NCBI RefSeq assembly: GCF_001434585.1
Contig: NZ_AZDB01000005.1
Coordinates: forward strand, 1 to 64,000
Source of the DNA: Companilactobacillus crustorum JCM 15951
GTDB lineage: Bacteria > Bacillota > Bacilli > Lactobacillales > Lactobacillaceae
Direction of reading: 5' to 3'
Length of the DNA stretch: 64,000 nucleotides
The translations under genes and the position numbers were made by a program. The notes under the pieces were generated by a model. That model did no database searches. It saw only the letters and a list, made by a program, of their open reading frames with translations, and was not told where the DNA came from. Of the stretch, positions 45,416 through 56,455 are shown one piece after another; positions within the stretch are counted from its first letter, which is position 1, and each line of letters begins with the position of its first letter.

Positions 45416-46358
45416 AATCTGAATCCTCCGAATAGATTGATAGTGGTTGAATCCATGTCTGTTGTGCTCCTGCTTTGGTTAAAGCCTTTTGAATCATTTG
45501 CGCATTTTTTAAATTACGAGCCAAACAGATAATACAGCCGCCACGACCTCCGCCAGTAATTTTACTGCCAAGAGAGCCAGCATGATTAGCGGCGTCTATT
45601 AGTTTATCAGTCTTAGGAATTGCAAGGTTTAATTTGGTCAAAACCTCATTAGCTAAAGTAAACACTAGCCCTAATTGTTTTAGATTTCCCTGAACTAAAT
45701 AGTTGCTAGCTTTTGAAGCGTAATCGCCTAATTGTTTTAAGTAAGCACCAGTTTTAGCTTGGTCGCTTTCATACATTTTTCTAACATCAGCGACGGTTTC
45801 TTTTGTTTTACCTTTGACACCAGAATCGGCGATAACAATGAAGCCGTCTGAATTGAAAGTAAAGTGACTGGGAGCTTCATTGCTACCGAATTGAATAGGG
45901 TATTCTGAACTGACAGTTAAAGCGTCTAAGCCACTTGCTTTGCCATGAGTAATTGTTTCTGATTTATTAACGTAATTGATCAATGTCTGATGATCTAATT
46001 CGTGTTTAAAAAAATCAAAGAAGGCTCGAGTTATGGCAGCGGCAATGGCAGCTGATGAGCCCATGCCTCGTTCAATTGGCAGACCACTATCGATACTGAT
46101 AGTATATTTCACATTTTGTAGATTCAATTCTTTATCTAATAGATCAATTAAATATTTCACGCCAGATAAAGCATCTGGGATTTGATCGATTTTTCCAGCA
46201 TAGTACTTGGAAATTAAAGAATTTTCATGACTCTGTTTCATTTTGACAATCACGGGCGTACTAAGTAGGGGGATAGCAAAAGCTGGGTAGCCATAAACTA
46301 CTGCATGTTCTCCCATAATAATAGTTTTTCCATGACTTTTTCCGATTCCTTTAAGCAC
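45408..46358 (-). CDS. mvk: Mevalonate kinase
   Basis: A 316-residue GHMP kinase, the first kinase of the pathway. KTIIMGEHAVVYG, the ATP loop GLPIERGMGSSAAIAAAI and SKITGGGRGGCIICLA are present. The GTG at 46358 has GAGGTG 6 bases upstream; a GTG three codons earlier overlaps that site. It heads the operon mvk-mvaD-mvaK2-fni. HMG-CoA synthase and reductase are not in this window. Confidence 0.95.
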   Translation of the reverse strand: MLKGIGKSHGKTIIMGEHAVVYGYPAFAIPLLSTPVIVKMKQSHENSLISKYYAGKIDQIPDALSGVKYLIDLLDKELNLQNVKYTISIDSGLPIERGMGSSAAIAAAITRAFFDFFKHELDHQTLINYVNKSETITHGKASGLDALTVSSEYPIQFGSNEAPSHFTFNSDGFIVIADSGVKGKTKETVADVRKMYESDQAKTGAYLKQLGDYASKASNYLVQGNLKQLGLVFTLANEVLTKLNLAIPKTDKLIDAANHAGSLGSKITGGGRGGCIICLARNLKNAQMIQKALTKAGAQQTWIQPLSIYSEDSDFD

Positions 46359-46461
46359 AATGCTCACCTCAATTTCTCTAAGTCTTTATTTTATACATCT
46401 ATTGAGATGATTTCCACTTTACGACAACTAACTATGATAAAATTTTTGCGGGTGAATAAAA

Positions 46462-49400
46462 ATGACATTAAATTTTGTATTAGGAAAGAACCAATTTGAT
46501 CATCATAAAAAGATGATGGAACTATTCCATGAGGACTTAAAGAAAGACCCCCAAGGACAATTTTTCTTTCTAGTACCAAACCATATTAAATTTGAATCAG
46601 AAGTAAATATTCTTAAATCATTTGAAAAAGATAATGACTCCTTGATCGCCACGAATAATGTACAAACTTTTTCCTTTTCACGATTAGCATGGTACTTTTT
46701 GCGTGACAGTAGCGATTATAATTTAGAAACCTTAACACAAACTAAATCAGCCATGTTATTGAAAGAAATTATTCAAAAAAACCAGTCTCATTTGAAGATC
46801 TTTTCAGGAATGATCAATAAACCTGGCTTCTTAGATCAAATGATTTCTCAGTTTGATGAATTTTTAAACGGTCAAGTCCAGCCTGATGATATTGAAGCAG
46901 TATTGAATACCAATGGCCAAGATGTTTTTGCCGATAAAATCAAAGAACTTAATTTAATTTATAGTGCCTATTTGGAACAAATTCAAAATTATAATACTAA
47001 TGATTTTCAATTGAATTCTTTGGCAGATTTTCTCAATAAAAAAATCAAAACTAATCAATATCATTTTTATATTGAAGGTTTTTCATCATTTACGGCTACG
47101 GAATTAAATTTAGTTAAAGCAATGATCATGAATTGTTTTGATTTAAATGTTTCTTTAGTTCTGGAACAACCAGCTTTGAAGGCTAACGATGATACAGAAT
47201 TCTTTTATCGTTCAACAGCTACTTATCAGCAACTGCATGATTTTGCTAAGAGTCAAAAAATTATTACTCGTAACTATTTTGCACAGGATTTACGAGTCAG
47301 TGAAGATTTAGTTAAATTAGAAGATTATTGGATTCAATCGAGTGGGGTTGAACCAATCACAAAAAGCATTCTAGATAATAATCGTACGATTCAAATTTGG
47401 AAATGTACGGATAAGCAAACTGAAGTATCGGCGGTTAGTTCCTACATTCGTCAGATGGTGGCGCGTCAAGGCTATCGTTATAAAGATTTTTTGATTCTGG
47501 CACGTAATCTTTCAGAATACAGTTCGTTTATCGAATCATTTATGGAAAATAATGAAGTTCCATACTTTATAGATTTGCAAAAGAAGATGGCCAATCATCC
47601 CTTCAAGCGTTTATTGGATTTATTATTTGATGTATATAACAAGGGAATGCAAGAGGATGATGTCATCAGTTTGCTACGGACTGAACTATTGATTCCTGAT
47701 GATTTCAAAGATGATCTAGCTAGTTTTCGAGAGGCAGTTGATTTAACTGAAAATTATGTTTTGGCTAATGGGATTGGCAAGAAAAGTTGGCTGGGTAAAA
47801 AATTTCAGCCAACGGTTAAATTGGACGATAAAGTAGATCAGATCAAGATTCATGAATATCAGCAAATTAATATTATTAAGTCCTATGTAAAGAATTTATA
47901 TGGACAGTTGGATAAATTTTTAAATGGCAGCCATAATTCTCTGGATAGTGCCAGTTTCTTATATGACTTTTTAACAAGAAATCATGTTTTTGAAATTCTT
48001 TTAACTTGGCAAAAACAAGCTACAGAACAAAAGAATTTAACTTTAGCTAACCAGCCGGAACAGATTGTCAGTTTGTTCAATCAAATTTTGGATGAATATA
48101 TTACCGTTTTTGGAGAAAAAGAATTTGATGCGGCAGATTTTATTAGTATCCTAGATGCTGCTTTTGAAAATGCTACTTATTCTCAAATTCCTTCAACACT
48201 TGATGCAGTAAGTATTTCTGAAATTGGGATGATTCAGCCGAATAATCGAAAGATTACTCTTATTTTAGGGGCTACTACAGCAAATATGCCTGGAACGACT
48301 GTTTCTAATAATTTAGTTACTGATGATGAACGAGGTTTTTTAAATGAAAATTTAACTGATGGCAAATATTTAAAAGAGTCAGATGAAGTAGTTAATAATT
48401 CTGAGCCATTTTTGCATGATATTACTTTTACTTCTAGTACTGAACGATTAATTTTTACCTATCCTAATTTATCTGAAGATAATAAACCTCAAGATTTATC
48501 TAATTATGTTAAAAGAATCCAGGAACATTTTGGTTTAACGATTGAAGACAAACTTTTAAATCCCAATAGTGACGATCCAGACACTAATCACGTATTAAAT
48601 TATATCGGCTCGAAAGCTTCAACTTTAAATTATTTGATCAGAGCATCTAGAGCGGCTTTAGATAAAAATGTTGGTCTTTCCAGTGCTTGGCAATATGTTC
48701 GTCAGCAATTAATAAATAAGCGACCAGAGAAAACTGATTTTGCTTTAAGTTCATTAGTTTATCAAAATAAGCCAATAGATTTGAAGCCAGAAACAGTTGA
48801 TGCGTTGTATGGCAAAAATATTAATGTTTCAATTTCACAACTAGAAACCTTTTATATGAATGAATACGAGTATTTTCTAAAATACGGCTTACGCTTATAT
48901 CCACGCCAATTGTTTGAAATAACGCCTGCACAGACCGGTTCGATTTTTCATGCGGTTTTAGATGGATTAGTGAAATACCTTAATAAGACAGGAAAAGAAT
49001 TGACCAATTTTGAAGATACTGAAATCTCCCAGTTAATAGCTGATCTGTTTGAGGAACAAGCTAGTCTACCAGAAAATAAAATTTTTAAATCATCTGCAAG
49101 AATGCTTTATATTTCGGATAAGTTGAAGAGTACTTTAGTTCAATTAGTTAAAAATATGAAAATTCAATATAAACGTAATCGTTTTGTTCCTAAGCGTTCG
49201 GAAGTCACTTTTGGCAGAATCAATAATCAGCAAGATTTACCAGGATTATCATATCCGATTCCAGGGGATCATTTGATTAATGTTCGTGGGAAAATCGATC
49301 GAATTGATGAAATGAATTTAAGCGACGAAGATCTGGCATACCTAGCAATTATTGATTATAAATCTAGTGAACGGAGATTTAATTTTTCGCAATTCTTAGA

Positions 49401-49965
49401 TGGAATTACTATGCAAATGCCGACTTATATCCAAAGTTTGAGTGATAATTTGGAAATGTTTAAACCAGCCGATAAAGAAGTAAAAATTGGTGGAGCTTTG
49501 TATGAACATATTGTTAATCCTTTTATTCGTTTAACAAAAAAGAATACGCCGGTAGAGCAGCAGATTCTTAGCAAATTTAAATTACAAGGGATTTTACTGG
49601 ATGATGAGGATTTGCTGAATAATTTTGATACGGAAGCTAGAACAACTAAGCAAACGCGTGCTTCACGTTCGCCGGTGGTAAGTTTTGGTAAAAATGATGT
49701 GATTTCTGATGAGGATTTGTTTAAAATCCTGAATTATAATCGACATTTGATCACTCAAGCTGGTGAAAAAATTTATTCCGGAAAGTTAGCTTTAAATCCA
49801 TATCTTTATCAAAAGATTACCGGATTGCAATATAGCGATTATCGTCCAATTTTTGAATTTGATGCTATGCTTCCAGAAAATGAATACCACGACATAATTA
49901 ACTACAACAAAGAAGATGTCTTAGAAAAGATTGGTGAAATATTAGAGGAGGAAAATAATGACTAA
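46462..49965 (+). CDS. rexB: ATP-dependent helicase/nuclease subunit B
   Basis: 1167 residues. RexB/AddB pairs with RexA to resect double-strand breaks until a Chi site. The C-terminal RecB-type nuclease domain is visible (VRGKIDRIDEM, then AIIDYKSSERRF with the catalytic Asp and Lys). The N-terminal Walker A of AddB proteins is not recognisable (VLGKNQFDHHKK). The four cysteines that hold the AddB iron-sulfur cluster are absent; I count only two cysteines in the protein. It overlaps rexA by 8 bases. Confidence 0.93.
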   Translation: MTLNFVLGKNQFDHHKKMMELFHEDLKKDPQGQFFFLVPNHIKFESEVNILKSFEKDNDSLIATNNVQTFSFSRLAWYFLRDSSDYNLETLTQTKSAMLLKEIIQKNQSHLKIFSGMINKPGFLDQMISQFDEFLNGQVQPDDIEAVLNTNGQDVFADKIKELNLIYSAYLEQIQNYNTNDFQLNSLADFLNKKIKTNQYHFYIEGFSSFTATELNLVKAMIMNCFDLNVSLVLEQPALKANDDTEFFYRSTATYQQLHDFAKSQKIITRNYFAQDLRVSEDLVKLEDYWIQSSGVEPITKSILDNNRTIQIWKCTDKQTEVSAVSSYIRQMVARQGYRYKDFLILARNLSEYSSFIESFMENNEVPYFIDLQKKMANHPFKRLLDLLFDVYNKGMQEDDVISLLRTELLIPDDFKDDLASFREAVDLTENYVLANGIGKKSWLGKKFQPTVKLDDKVDQIKIHEYQQINIIKSYVKNLYGQLDKFLNGSHNSLDSASFLYDFLTRNHVFEILLTWQKQATEQKNLTLANQPEQIVSLFNQILDEYITVFGEKEFDAADFISILDAAFENATYSQIPSTLDAVSISEIGMIQPNNRKITLILGATTANMPGTTVSNNLVTDDERGFLNENLTDGKYLKESDEVVNNSEPFLHDITFTSSTERLIFTYPNLSEDNKPQDLSNYVKRIQEHFGLTIEDKLLNPNSDDPDTNHVLNYIGSKASTLNYLIRASRAALDKNVGLSSAWQYVRQQLINKRPEKTDFALSSLVYQNKPIDLKPETVDALYGKNINVSISQLETFYMNEYEYFLKYGLRLYPRQLFEITPAQTGSIFHAVLDGLVKYLNKTGKELTNFEDTEISQLIADLFEEQASLPENKIFKSSARMLYISDKLKSTLVQLVKNMKIQYKRNRFVPKRSEVTFGRINNQQDLPGLSYPIPGDHLINVRGKIDRIDEMNLSDEDLAYLAIIDYKSSERRFNFSQFLDGITMQMPTYIQSLSDNLEMFKPADKEVKIGGALYEHIVNPFIRLTKKNTPVEQQILSKFKLQGILLDDEDLLNNFDTEARTTKQTRASRSPVVSFGKNDVISDEDLFKILNYNRHLITQAGEKIYSGKLALNPYLYQKITGLQYSDYRPIFEFDAMLPENEYHDIINYNKEDVLEKIGEILEEENND

Positions 49966-52900
49966 GTGGACTGAAGATCAGGAAAAAGCCATCAACCATC
50001 GAGGACATGATATTTTAGTTTCTGCTGCTGCAGGTTCAGGTAAAACTACAATCTTAATTGAAAGAATTTTGCAGGAGTTAAAAAGCGATGAAGATATTGA
50101 TAACTTATTAGTAGCCACCTTTACCGATGCAGCTGCTCAGGAAATGAAAGATCGCCTTTTGCTAGCTTTAAAAGAGGCAGTTAATACTGCTACTGTTCCT
50201 GAACAGAAGAAAAAATTGCAAAAACAGATTTTCAGAGTTCCCATGGCTAATATCAGTACTTTACATGCCTTTTGCCTAAGCGTTATTAAAAAATTCTATT
50301 ATGTTATTGATTTAGATCCTAATTTTCGCTTGCTGAGCGATGATACAGAAAAGTCAATTATCCAAGAACAGGCTTATGATAACGTTCGTGACGGTTATTA
50401 CAGTAAAGATGATCCCGATTTTATTAGACTGACCGATAACTTTACTAATGATCGATCTGATGATGGTCTTAAAGATATTATCTTTAAACTCTACGACTTC
50501 GCTATTACAAACGGCGATACTAAATTGTGGCTAGATAATTTGATTAAAGCTTATCAATTCACAGGCACTTTTTCAGACTCACAATTTTATCAAACAGAAT
50601 TTTTGCCTCAAATTAAACGTCGTTTAGAGGAAATGACGGAAAATGTTCAGCAAGGAATGGATATAGCTTTGCAAGATGAATTAGCTAGTTCATATCTTGA
50701 TGTGTTTAAAGAAATTTCTGAAAAATTGGCGAAAATGAATGACTCTTTAATTGGTCAAAATTATGATGATATCAGAAATCATTTGATGAATTTTAAGCTA
50801 GAAGCTAAAAAAGTCACTCTAAAAAAGGCTGATAAAGAAGGAAAAGATACTTCTTTCTTAGACGATGCCAGTGAAATACGTAAGACTTTCAAAGCACAGT
50901 TGGATAGCTTAATAGAAGATTATTTATTAAAACCTGAAACTGAAGTTGACGCCTCGCTGAAGGAAGCTCAAAAACTAATTGCTAAGCTAGTTGAGGTTGA
51001 ATATAAGTTTATTGATAAATTTCAAAGTTTGAAAACTAATAGTCATGTGCTCGATTTCAATGATTTGGAACATCGAGCGGTAGATATCCTTGAAGGCGAA
51101 GTCGATGGTCGAAAAATTGCTCAAGAATATTATCAACATAAGTTTCATGAGTTAATGATTGACGAGTATCAAGATGTCAATGCTATGCAGGACAAAATCA
51201 TTGACCTTTTATCGTGTGAAACGAATCATCGCTTCATGGTGGGAGATATTAAGCAGTCAATCTATGGCTTTAGGCAGGCTGCTCCACGGTTATTTACCGA
51301 AAAATACGAAGCTTTTCAAAAAGATGATAATCCTAATGAGCTGATTCAATTATCAAAAAATTTCCGTTCATCAAAAGATGTTGATGATTTTGTTAATCAG
51401 ATTTTTACCAGAATTTTTGATAAACGGATCGGCGATATTGATTATGATGATAATTCTAAATTGATTACGGGAACTGATTTTCCTGATACCGTTGATACAA
51501 CGAATGAATTTGATGTTTATATCGGCGACGATGAAGAAGAAATTTCTAAACGTCAAACATTGATTGGTGCAGCAGCGGAAAAAATTCAATCTTTGATGGA
51601 CAATAATTTTCAAATTTATGACAGTAAGATCAAAACAAACGATAAGTCCAAAAAAATACGTCCGTTAAAATATTCGGATATTGCAATTTTGGCAAGAACG
51701 CGTGATAACAATACTGATATAATCTCTTATTTTTCTAAGGTCAATATTCCGGTTATGGTTACTGACGCTCAAAATTATTTTCAAACAACCGAATTGCAGA
51801 TTATGATGTCGATGCTTAATATCGTCGATAATCCTTATCAAGATATTCCATTAGTTGCGGTTTTGAGGTCACCGATCGTGGGGATGAATGAGGAAGAATT
51901 AGCTGAGATTCGTTTGGTTGATAAGCGTAATACTTATTACACGGCATTAAATGAATATCTCAATTCTGAAAGTGCCAATGAACATATCAAAAATAAGCTC
52001 AAGTCATTTCTTTTACAGTTAGAAAGTTATCGAGATTTTGCTAATAAAAATAGCTTGGCTCGTTTAATTTGGAAAATTTATCAAGAAACTGGCATTTTGG
52101 AATATGTTTCAGGGATGCCTGGAGGAAAACAGCGAGCCGCTAATCTACATGCTCTTTATCAACGTGCCAGTGCTTATGAAGAGAATAATTACAAAGGCTT
52201 GCATCAATTTATTAGCTTTATTCAGCGAATGCAAGATCTTGACAAAGATCTTTCGCAACCTAATAGTATTGAAGCTAATGATGATACAGTCAAAGTTATG
52301 ACAGTCCATGGTTCTAAGGGATTGGAATTTCCAATTGTAATTTATTTAGATATGGCAAAAGAATTTAATCTGATGGATGTTAATGCCAATACAGTTTTCG
52401 ATGCTCAAAAGGGTATCGGGATTACGCTAGCTGACACTGACTCACGAGTAAAATATCGGACCATTCAACGAGGAATCATTAGTTATCAGAAGAAAATATC
52501 GACTGTTTCCGAAGAGATGCGTTTGTTGTATGTAGCTTTAACTAGAGCTCGTCAGAAACTTATTATGCTAGGTTTTACTAAAAAAGAAGCTGACATTTAT
52601 AAAGCTTGGGGCAACATTGAAATGCATCATGGTTTAATCAACGAGTCATCGCGGATGAAAGCTAATAGTTTTCAAAATTTAGTAGGAATTAGTACTTTAG
52701 CTGAAACTGATCAACCTGAGGCTTTTAATGATGACTGTCAGTTGAAATTCCAAATGATTCCAGCAACAACGGATAATATAAATCAAACGCAAACTGAACA
52801 AAAGAGTTTAGAAGATGTGGAACCTAGCGATCTCTTCAAAAAATCAGTCAATGATATTTTGGATTTGAAGTATAAATATCAAGATTCAGTTGAAACTACG

Positions 52901-53578
52901 GCTTACCAATCTGTTTCGGAAATCAAAGGGTTATTTGCAGACCCAGACGATGAAAATATGGCAGAAGATTTAATTTCTGACAAGGCTCGCTATAATCTTG
53001 GTTCCTTTGCTAAGCCACAATTTTTAACCAAAACTAAAAAAATCACCAATGCTGAAATAGGTAGTGCCACTCATTTAGTTTTACAAAAGATTAAGATTGA
53101 TCAGACTCCAAAGTTATCAGATTTTCAAGATCTCATTACACAAATGGTTAATGAGAAACTTTTAACGTCGGAATTAGCCGAAAAAATTGATTGTCAAAGT
53201 TTGGTTAATTTTTATCAGAGCAGTCTGGGTCAAATGATTGTCAATAATCATGAACAGGTAAGTCGGGAATTTCCTTGTTCTATCTTAATGCCAGCTCAAA
53301 AGTTATTTAAAACTTCCGCAAAAGACTATTCCACTACCGATAAAATATTAGTTCATGGTATTATTGATGGTGTGATTGAATTAGAACACGGAATAATTAT
53401 TTTTGATTACAAAACTGATCATGCAACAAGTCAAAATTTAACTGAATTGATTGCAAAATATTCCGGACAAGTTAATTTATATGCAGAAGCTATTTCTGTA
53501 ATTAAAAACAAACCCGTCGTGGGTAAATATCTTTATTTCTTGAAGATTAACCAAGCAGTTGATTTACAGGAAAATTAA
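49958..53578 (+). CDS. rexA: ATP-dependent helicase/nuclease subunit A
   Basis: A 1206-residue AddA/RexA-type UvrD-family helicase fused to a nuclease. Walker A VSAAAGSGKTTILIERIL lies near residue 25, followed by ATFTDAAAQEMKDRL, DEYQDVNAMQ, MVGDIKQSIYGFRQA, TVHGSKGLEFPIVIYLD and LLYVALTRARQKL. The C-terminal nuclease has HGIIDGVIE and IIFDYKTD. GGAGG precedes the ATG within rexB. Forms the RexAB enzyme with the upstream gene. Confidence 0.96.
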   Translation: MTKWTEDQEKAINHRGHDILVSAAAGSGKTTILIERILQELKSDEDIDNLLVATFTDAAAQEMKDRLLLALKEAVNTATVPEQKKKLQKQIFRVPMANISTLHAFCLSVIKKFYYVIDLDPNFRLLSDDTEKSIIQEQAYDNVRDGYYSKDDPDFIRLTDNFTNDRSDDGLKDIIFKLYDFAITNGDTKLWLDNLIKAYQFTGTFSDSQFYQTEFLPQIKRRLEEMTENVQQGMDIALQDELASSYLDVFKEISEKLAKMNDSLIGQNYDDIRNHLMNFKLEAKKVTLKKADKEGKDTSFLDDASEIRKTFKAQLDSLIEDYLLKPETEVDASLKEAQKLIAKLVEVEYKFIDKFQSLKTNSHVLDFNDLEHRAVDILEGEVDGRKIAQEYYQHKFHELMIDEYQDVNAMQDKIIDLLSCETNHRFMVGDIKQSIYGFRQAAPRLFTEKYEAFQKDDNPNELIQLSKNFRSSKDVDDFVNQIFTRIFDKRIGDIDYDDNSKLITGTDFPDTVDTTNEFDVYIGDDEEEISKRQTLIGAAAEKIQSLMDNNFQIYDSKIKTNDKSKKIRPLKYSDIAILARTRDNNTDIISYFSKVNIPVMVTDAQNYFQTTELQIMMSMLNIVDNPYQDIPLVAVLRSPIVGMNEEELAEIRLVDKRNTYYTALNEYLNSESANEHIKNKLKSFLLQLESYRDFANKNSLARLIWKIYQETGILEYVSGMPGGKQRAANLHALYQRASAYEENNYKGLHQFISFIQRMQDLDKDLSQPNSIEANDDTVKVMTVHGSKGLEFPIVIYLDMAKEFNLMDVNANTVFDAQKGIGITLADTDSRVKYRTIQRGIISYQKKISTVSEEMRLLYVALTRARQKLIMLGFTKKEADIYKAWGNIEMHHGLINESSRMKANSFQNLVGISTLAETDQPEAFNDDCQLKFQMIPATTDNINQTQTEQKSLEDVEPSDLFKKSVNDILDLKYKYQDSVETTAYQSVSEIKGLFADPDDENMAEDLISDKARYNLGSFAKPQFLTKTKKITNAEIGSATHLVLQKIKIDQTPKLSDFQDLITQMVNEKLLTSELAEKIDCQSLVNFYQSSLGQMIVNNHEQVSREFPCSILMPAQKLFKTSAKDYSTTDKILVHGIIDGVIELEHGIIIFDYKTDHATSQNLTELIAKYSGQVNLYAEAISVIKNKPVVGKYLYFLKINQAVDLQEN

Positions 53579-53597
53579 AAGGTGAGAGGTGAATGAT

Positions 53598-56408
53598 TTG
53601 AAAAACACTTACGCTGTTGTTGATTTGGAGACGACCAATTCTAATTGGCATGACAACGGGCGTATAATTCAATTCGGCTGTGCCCTTATCGAAAATGGTG
53701 AAATTACACATATCTATGATCAAAAGATCAATCCTAAAGTGCCGATTCCTGCAAGAATCACTGCATTAACTGGTCTAAGTGATGAAGATGTTAAAGATTC
53801 GCCTACATTTGAAGAAGTTGCACCTGATATCTTTAAACTTTTAAAAAATCGAGTTTTTATTGCACATAATGTGAATTTTGATTTGACCTTTTTAAATCGT
53901 GAACTTAAACGTATCGGAATGAATCAACTCAATGTCAAAGCTATCGATACTGTTGAATTATCGCAGATACTTTTTCCAACCATTAGTAGTTATAAATTAC
54001 AAGATCTAACCCGTTATTTAAGCATTGAACACAAGAATCCGCATAGTGCTAACAGTGACGCACATGTTACTGCCGAGCTATTCTTGATTATTCTCAAACG
54101 AGTACAGCAGTTGCCATTGGAAACTTTACGTTCTTTAGCAAAGTTTGGTAAGAATACTCTTAGAGAAACTGATTTGGTTTTTAAAACAATTCTCGATGAA
54201 CGTGAAACTAAGGCTCGTACGGAAGTTTTACCAGCTTATTTATATGAGCGAAATGGTTTGATTTTACGCAAGAAAGATTATCACGTCAGTGAGCAAATTG
54301 ACCATTCGACTAAATATCCTTTAACGCGCGAAGCTAAAAAAGAACTGTTAGACGGCATCTTGGACTATCGCGTTAATCAATCTAATTTAATGGATAATAT
54401 CTATAAAACTAGTCAGCATCGCGATAAAATCAAGAAATGGAATCTAATTGAAGCACCAACTGGAGCAGGTAAAACTTTGGGTTACCTATTGCCATTGTCC
54501 TATTTAGTTAATAGCGATCAGAAGTTAGTGATTGCGACAACGACGAAAGTTCTGCAACAACAAATTGTTGAACAGTCAATTCCACTTTTGAATCAGGTAA
54601 CTAATAATAATTATCATGCTGAAATTGTTAAAAGCAGCTATAACTTTATTGATTTAGATCGTTTCTATGAAGCTTTGGATAATTATCGTCTGCACAGTCA
54701 TACTGCTATTCTAAAAATGAAGATTTTGGTTTGGCTAACTATGACGACAACTGGAGATTTAAGTGAATTGCATTTAACGAACTACAATAGTCCGCTCTTT
54801 AGTATTATCAGACATCGTGGTGAATCTAAGGAAAATACTATTTTTAGCAGTGATGATTTTTGGTTATATCAACAAAACCGTTACTTAGAATCAAAAATTT
54901 TGGTAACCAATCAATCATTCTTATCAAGACATTTAGATAGTCCCTTCTGGGGTGGAAATTCATACTTGATCATTGATGAGGCCAATCATTTTGCAGGTAG
55001 TTTAAGGGATGCTAGTTCGCCAACAATTGACTTTTTACAGTTGAATGAATATGTCAAAAAAATCAGTGACATCCTTTATCAAAATCGTGTAACCTTGCGT
55101 TATGCGTTTACTGAAGTGACCACGCAACTGTGGAATTATCAAGATCTCCAGACTATGGAAACTCACTTCCAGGCCGTGGACGAGTTAATGGAACGTTTGG
55201 AATATAATATATTTGGTAATTATGTCCGTAATAAGGTTCGATTCAAAGATCGAGAAAATTTTGTTTCTATTTTAGACAGCAGCAATAAATTTGGTAAAGA
55301 TAATGAAGCGTTAACAGAACTACTATCTGATTTAATTGTGGAGTTGTCATTGATATCTAATCGAGTTGAAACATTATTTGATCAATATAATTTTCAAAAG
55401 AATTTCATTTCTGTAGAATTATCGAAAGTTATTTCTAATTTGACGATTGAAAATTCTAAGTTAGAAACGGTTTTAAAAAACTTAGATGAATTATTGCAGG
55501 CATTGCAAACTTCTGATAAAAAATTTGGTATACAGCTTGAGATGCGTGATTATTACGATCCAAAAACATTGAAGATAAGTTGGCGTCAATATGATATCCA
55601 AAATCTAATTGAAGCCACGACTGAACGTTTTAGTCAGATATTTGCAATTGGAGCTGCGATTACTATTCAAAAGGATTTTTCACATTTTATTTTGGATACG
55701 CAGTTGAGTGAAAAGCAGATCAACCAGATGGTGATTTTGCCTGATGCCAATAGTATCTCGAAAAACAGTAAAATTTATTTGCCATCGAACCTGCCTGATA
55801 TTCAAACGCTGAATAGTGAAGAGTATTTTGATATGGTAACTAAATATATCGTCGATATTTTAGATCATTTGGATCATCAGACAATGATTCTATTCAATTC
55901 CTTGAATACGTTAAGTAAAGTTTACGAGCGTTTAATGAATACAGATGTTAAGGAAAAATGGGAGATTCTTGCTCAAGGAGTAACTGGTTCAAATGAAAAG
56001 ATCAAGAAACGCTTTGCAATTGGTCGGCGATCAGTTCTCCTAGGGGCCAATTCTTTTTGGGAGGGTGTTGATTTTCCCAAGAAGGTCTTGGAAATTCTGA
56101 TTGTAACAAGAATTCCGTTCGAATCTCCAGAACAGCCTGATGTCAAAATTAAACAAGATATTTTGAAGCAACAAGATATGAATGTCTTTAAAGTTGATTC
56201 TTTGCCCAATGCTATTTTGCAATTGCGTCAAGGTTTAGGTCGACTGATCAGAACTCCTAATGATCGCGGAGTGATTTTATTATTGGATAATCGTATACTT
56301 ACTAAGAGCTACGGTAAAACTATTTTGGAATCGTTGCCTAAGGGGTTACCGGTGATCAATGAAGACATGGATTTAATTAAAAAAGATATAAATGAGTTTT
56401 TGAATTGA
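53598..56408 (+). CDS. dinG: DinG-family ATP-dependent nuclease with N-terminal exonuclease domain
   Basis: 936 residues. An N-terminal DEDD 3'-5' exonuclease (AVVDLETT, FIAHNVNFDLTFL, NSDAHVTAELF) is joined to an XPD/DinG-type helicase core (IEAPTGAGKTLGYLLP; IIDEANHF, so DEAN rather than DEAH; LRQGLGRLIRTPNDRGVILLLD). There are no cysteines between Walker A and B, so no iron-sulfur cluster. The S. aureus homologue of this type acts as a nuclease. Start: TTG at 53598 after GAGGTGA; GTG at 53589 is an alternative. Confidence 0.9.
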   Translation: MKNTYAVVDLETTNSNWHDNGRIIQFGCALIENGEITHIYDQKINPKVPIPARITALTGLSDEDVKDSPTFEEVAPDIFKLLKNRVFIAHNVNFDLTFLNRELKRIGMNQLNVKAIDTVELSQILFPTISSYKLQDLTRYLSIEHKNPHSANSDAHVTAELFLIILKRVQQLPLETLRSLAKFGKNTLRETDLVFKTILDERETKARTEVLPAYLYERNGLILRKKDYHVSEQIDHSTKYPLTREAKKELLDGILDYRVNQSNLMDNIYKTSQHRDKIKKWNLIEAPTGAGKTLGYLLPLSYLVNSDQKLVIATTTKVLQQQIVEQSIPLLNQVTNNNYHAEIVKSSYNFIDLDRFYEALDNYRLHSHTAILKMKILVWLTMTTTGDLSELHLTNYNSPLFSIIRHRGESKENTIFSSDDFWLYQQNRYLESKILVTNQSFLSRHLDSPFWGGNSYLIIDEANHFAGSLRDASSPTIDFLQLNEYVKKISDILYQNRVTLRYAFTEVTTQLWNYQDLQTMETHFQAVDELMERLEYNIFGNYVRNKVRFKDRENFVSILDSSNKFGKDNEALTELLSDLIVELSLISNRVETLFDQYNFQKNFISVELSKVISNLTIENSKLETVLKNLDELLQALQTSDKKFGIQLEMRDYYDPKTLKISWRQYDIQNLIEATTERFSQIFAIGAAITIQKDFSHFILDTQLSEKQINQMVILPDANSISKNSKIYLPSNLPDIQTLNSEEYFDMVTKYIVDILDHLDHQTMILFNSLNTLSKVYERLMNTDVKEKWEILAQGVTGSNEKIKKRFAIGRRSVLLGANSFWEGVDFPKKVLEILIVTRIPFESPEQPDVKIKQDILKQQDMNVFKVDSLPNAILQLRQGLGRLIRTPNDRGVILLLDNRILTKSYGKTILESLPKGLPVINEDMDLIKKDINEFLN

Positions 56409-56417
56409 GCAAATTAT

Positions 56418-56426
56418 TGCTATACT
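56418..56426 (+). promoter_or_regulatory. Extended -10 promoter of ypmB
   Basis: TGC-TATACT, 10 bases after the dinG stop codon and 30 before the ypmB ATG. Confidence 0.5.
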
Positions 56427-56455
56427 ATTTTTGTTAGTTAAAAAAAGGACATATT

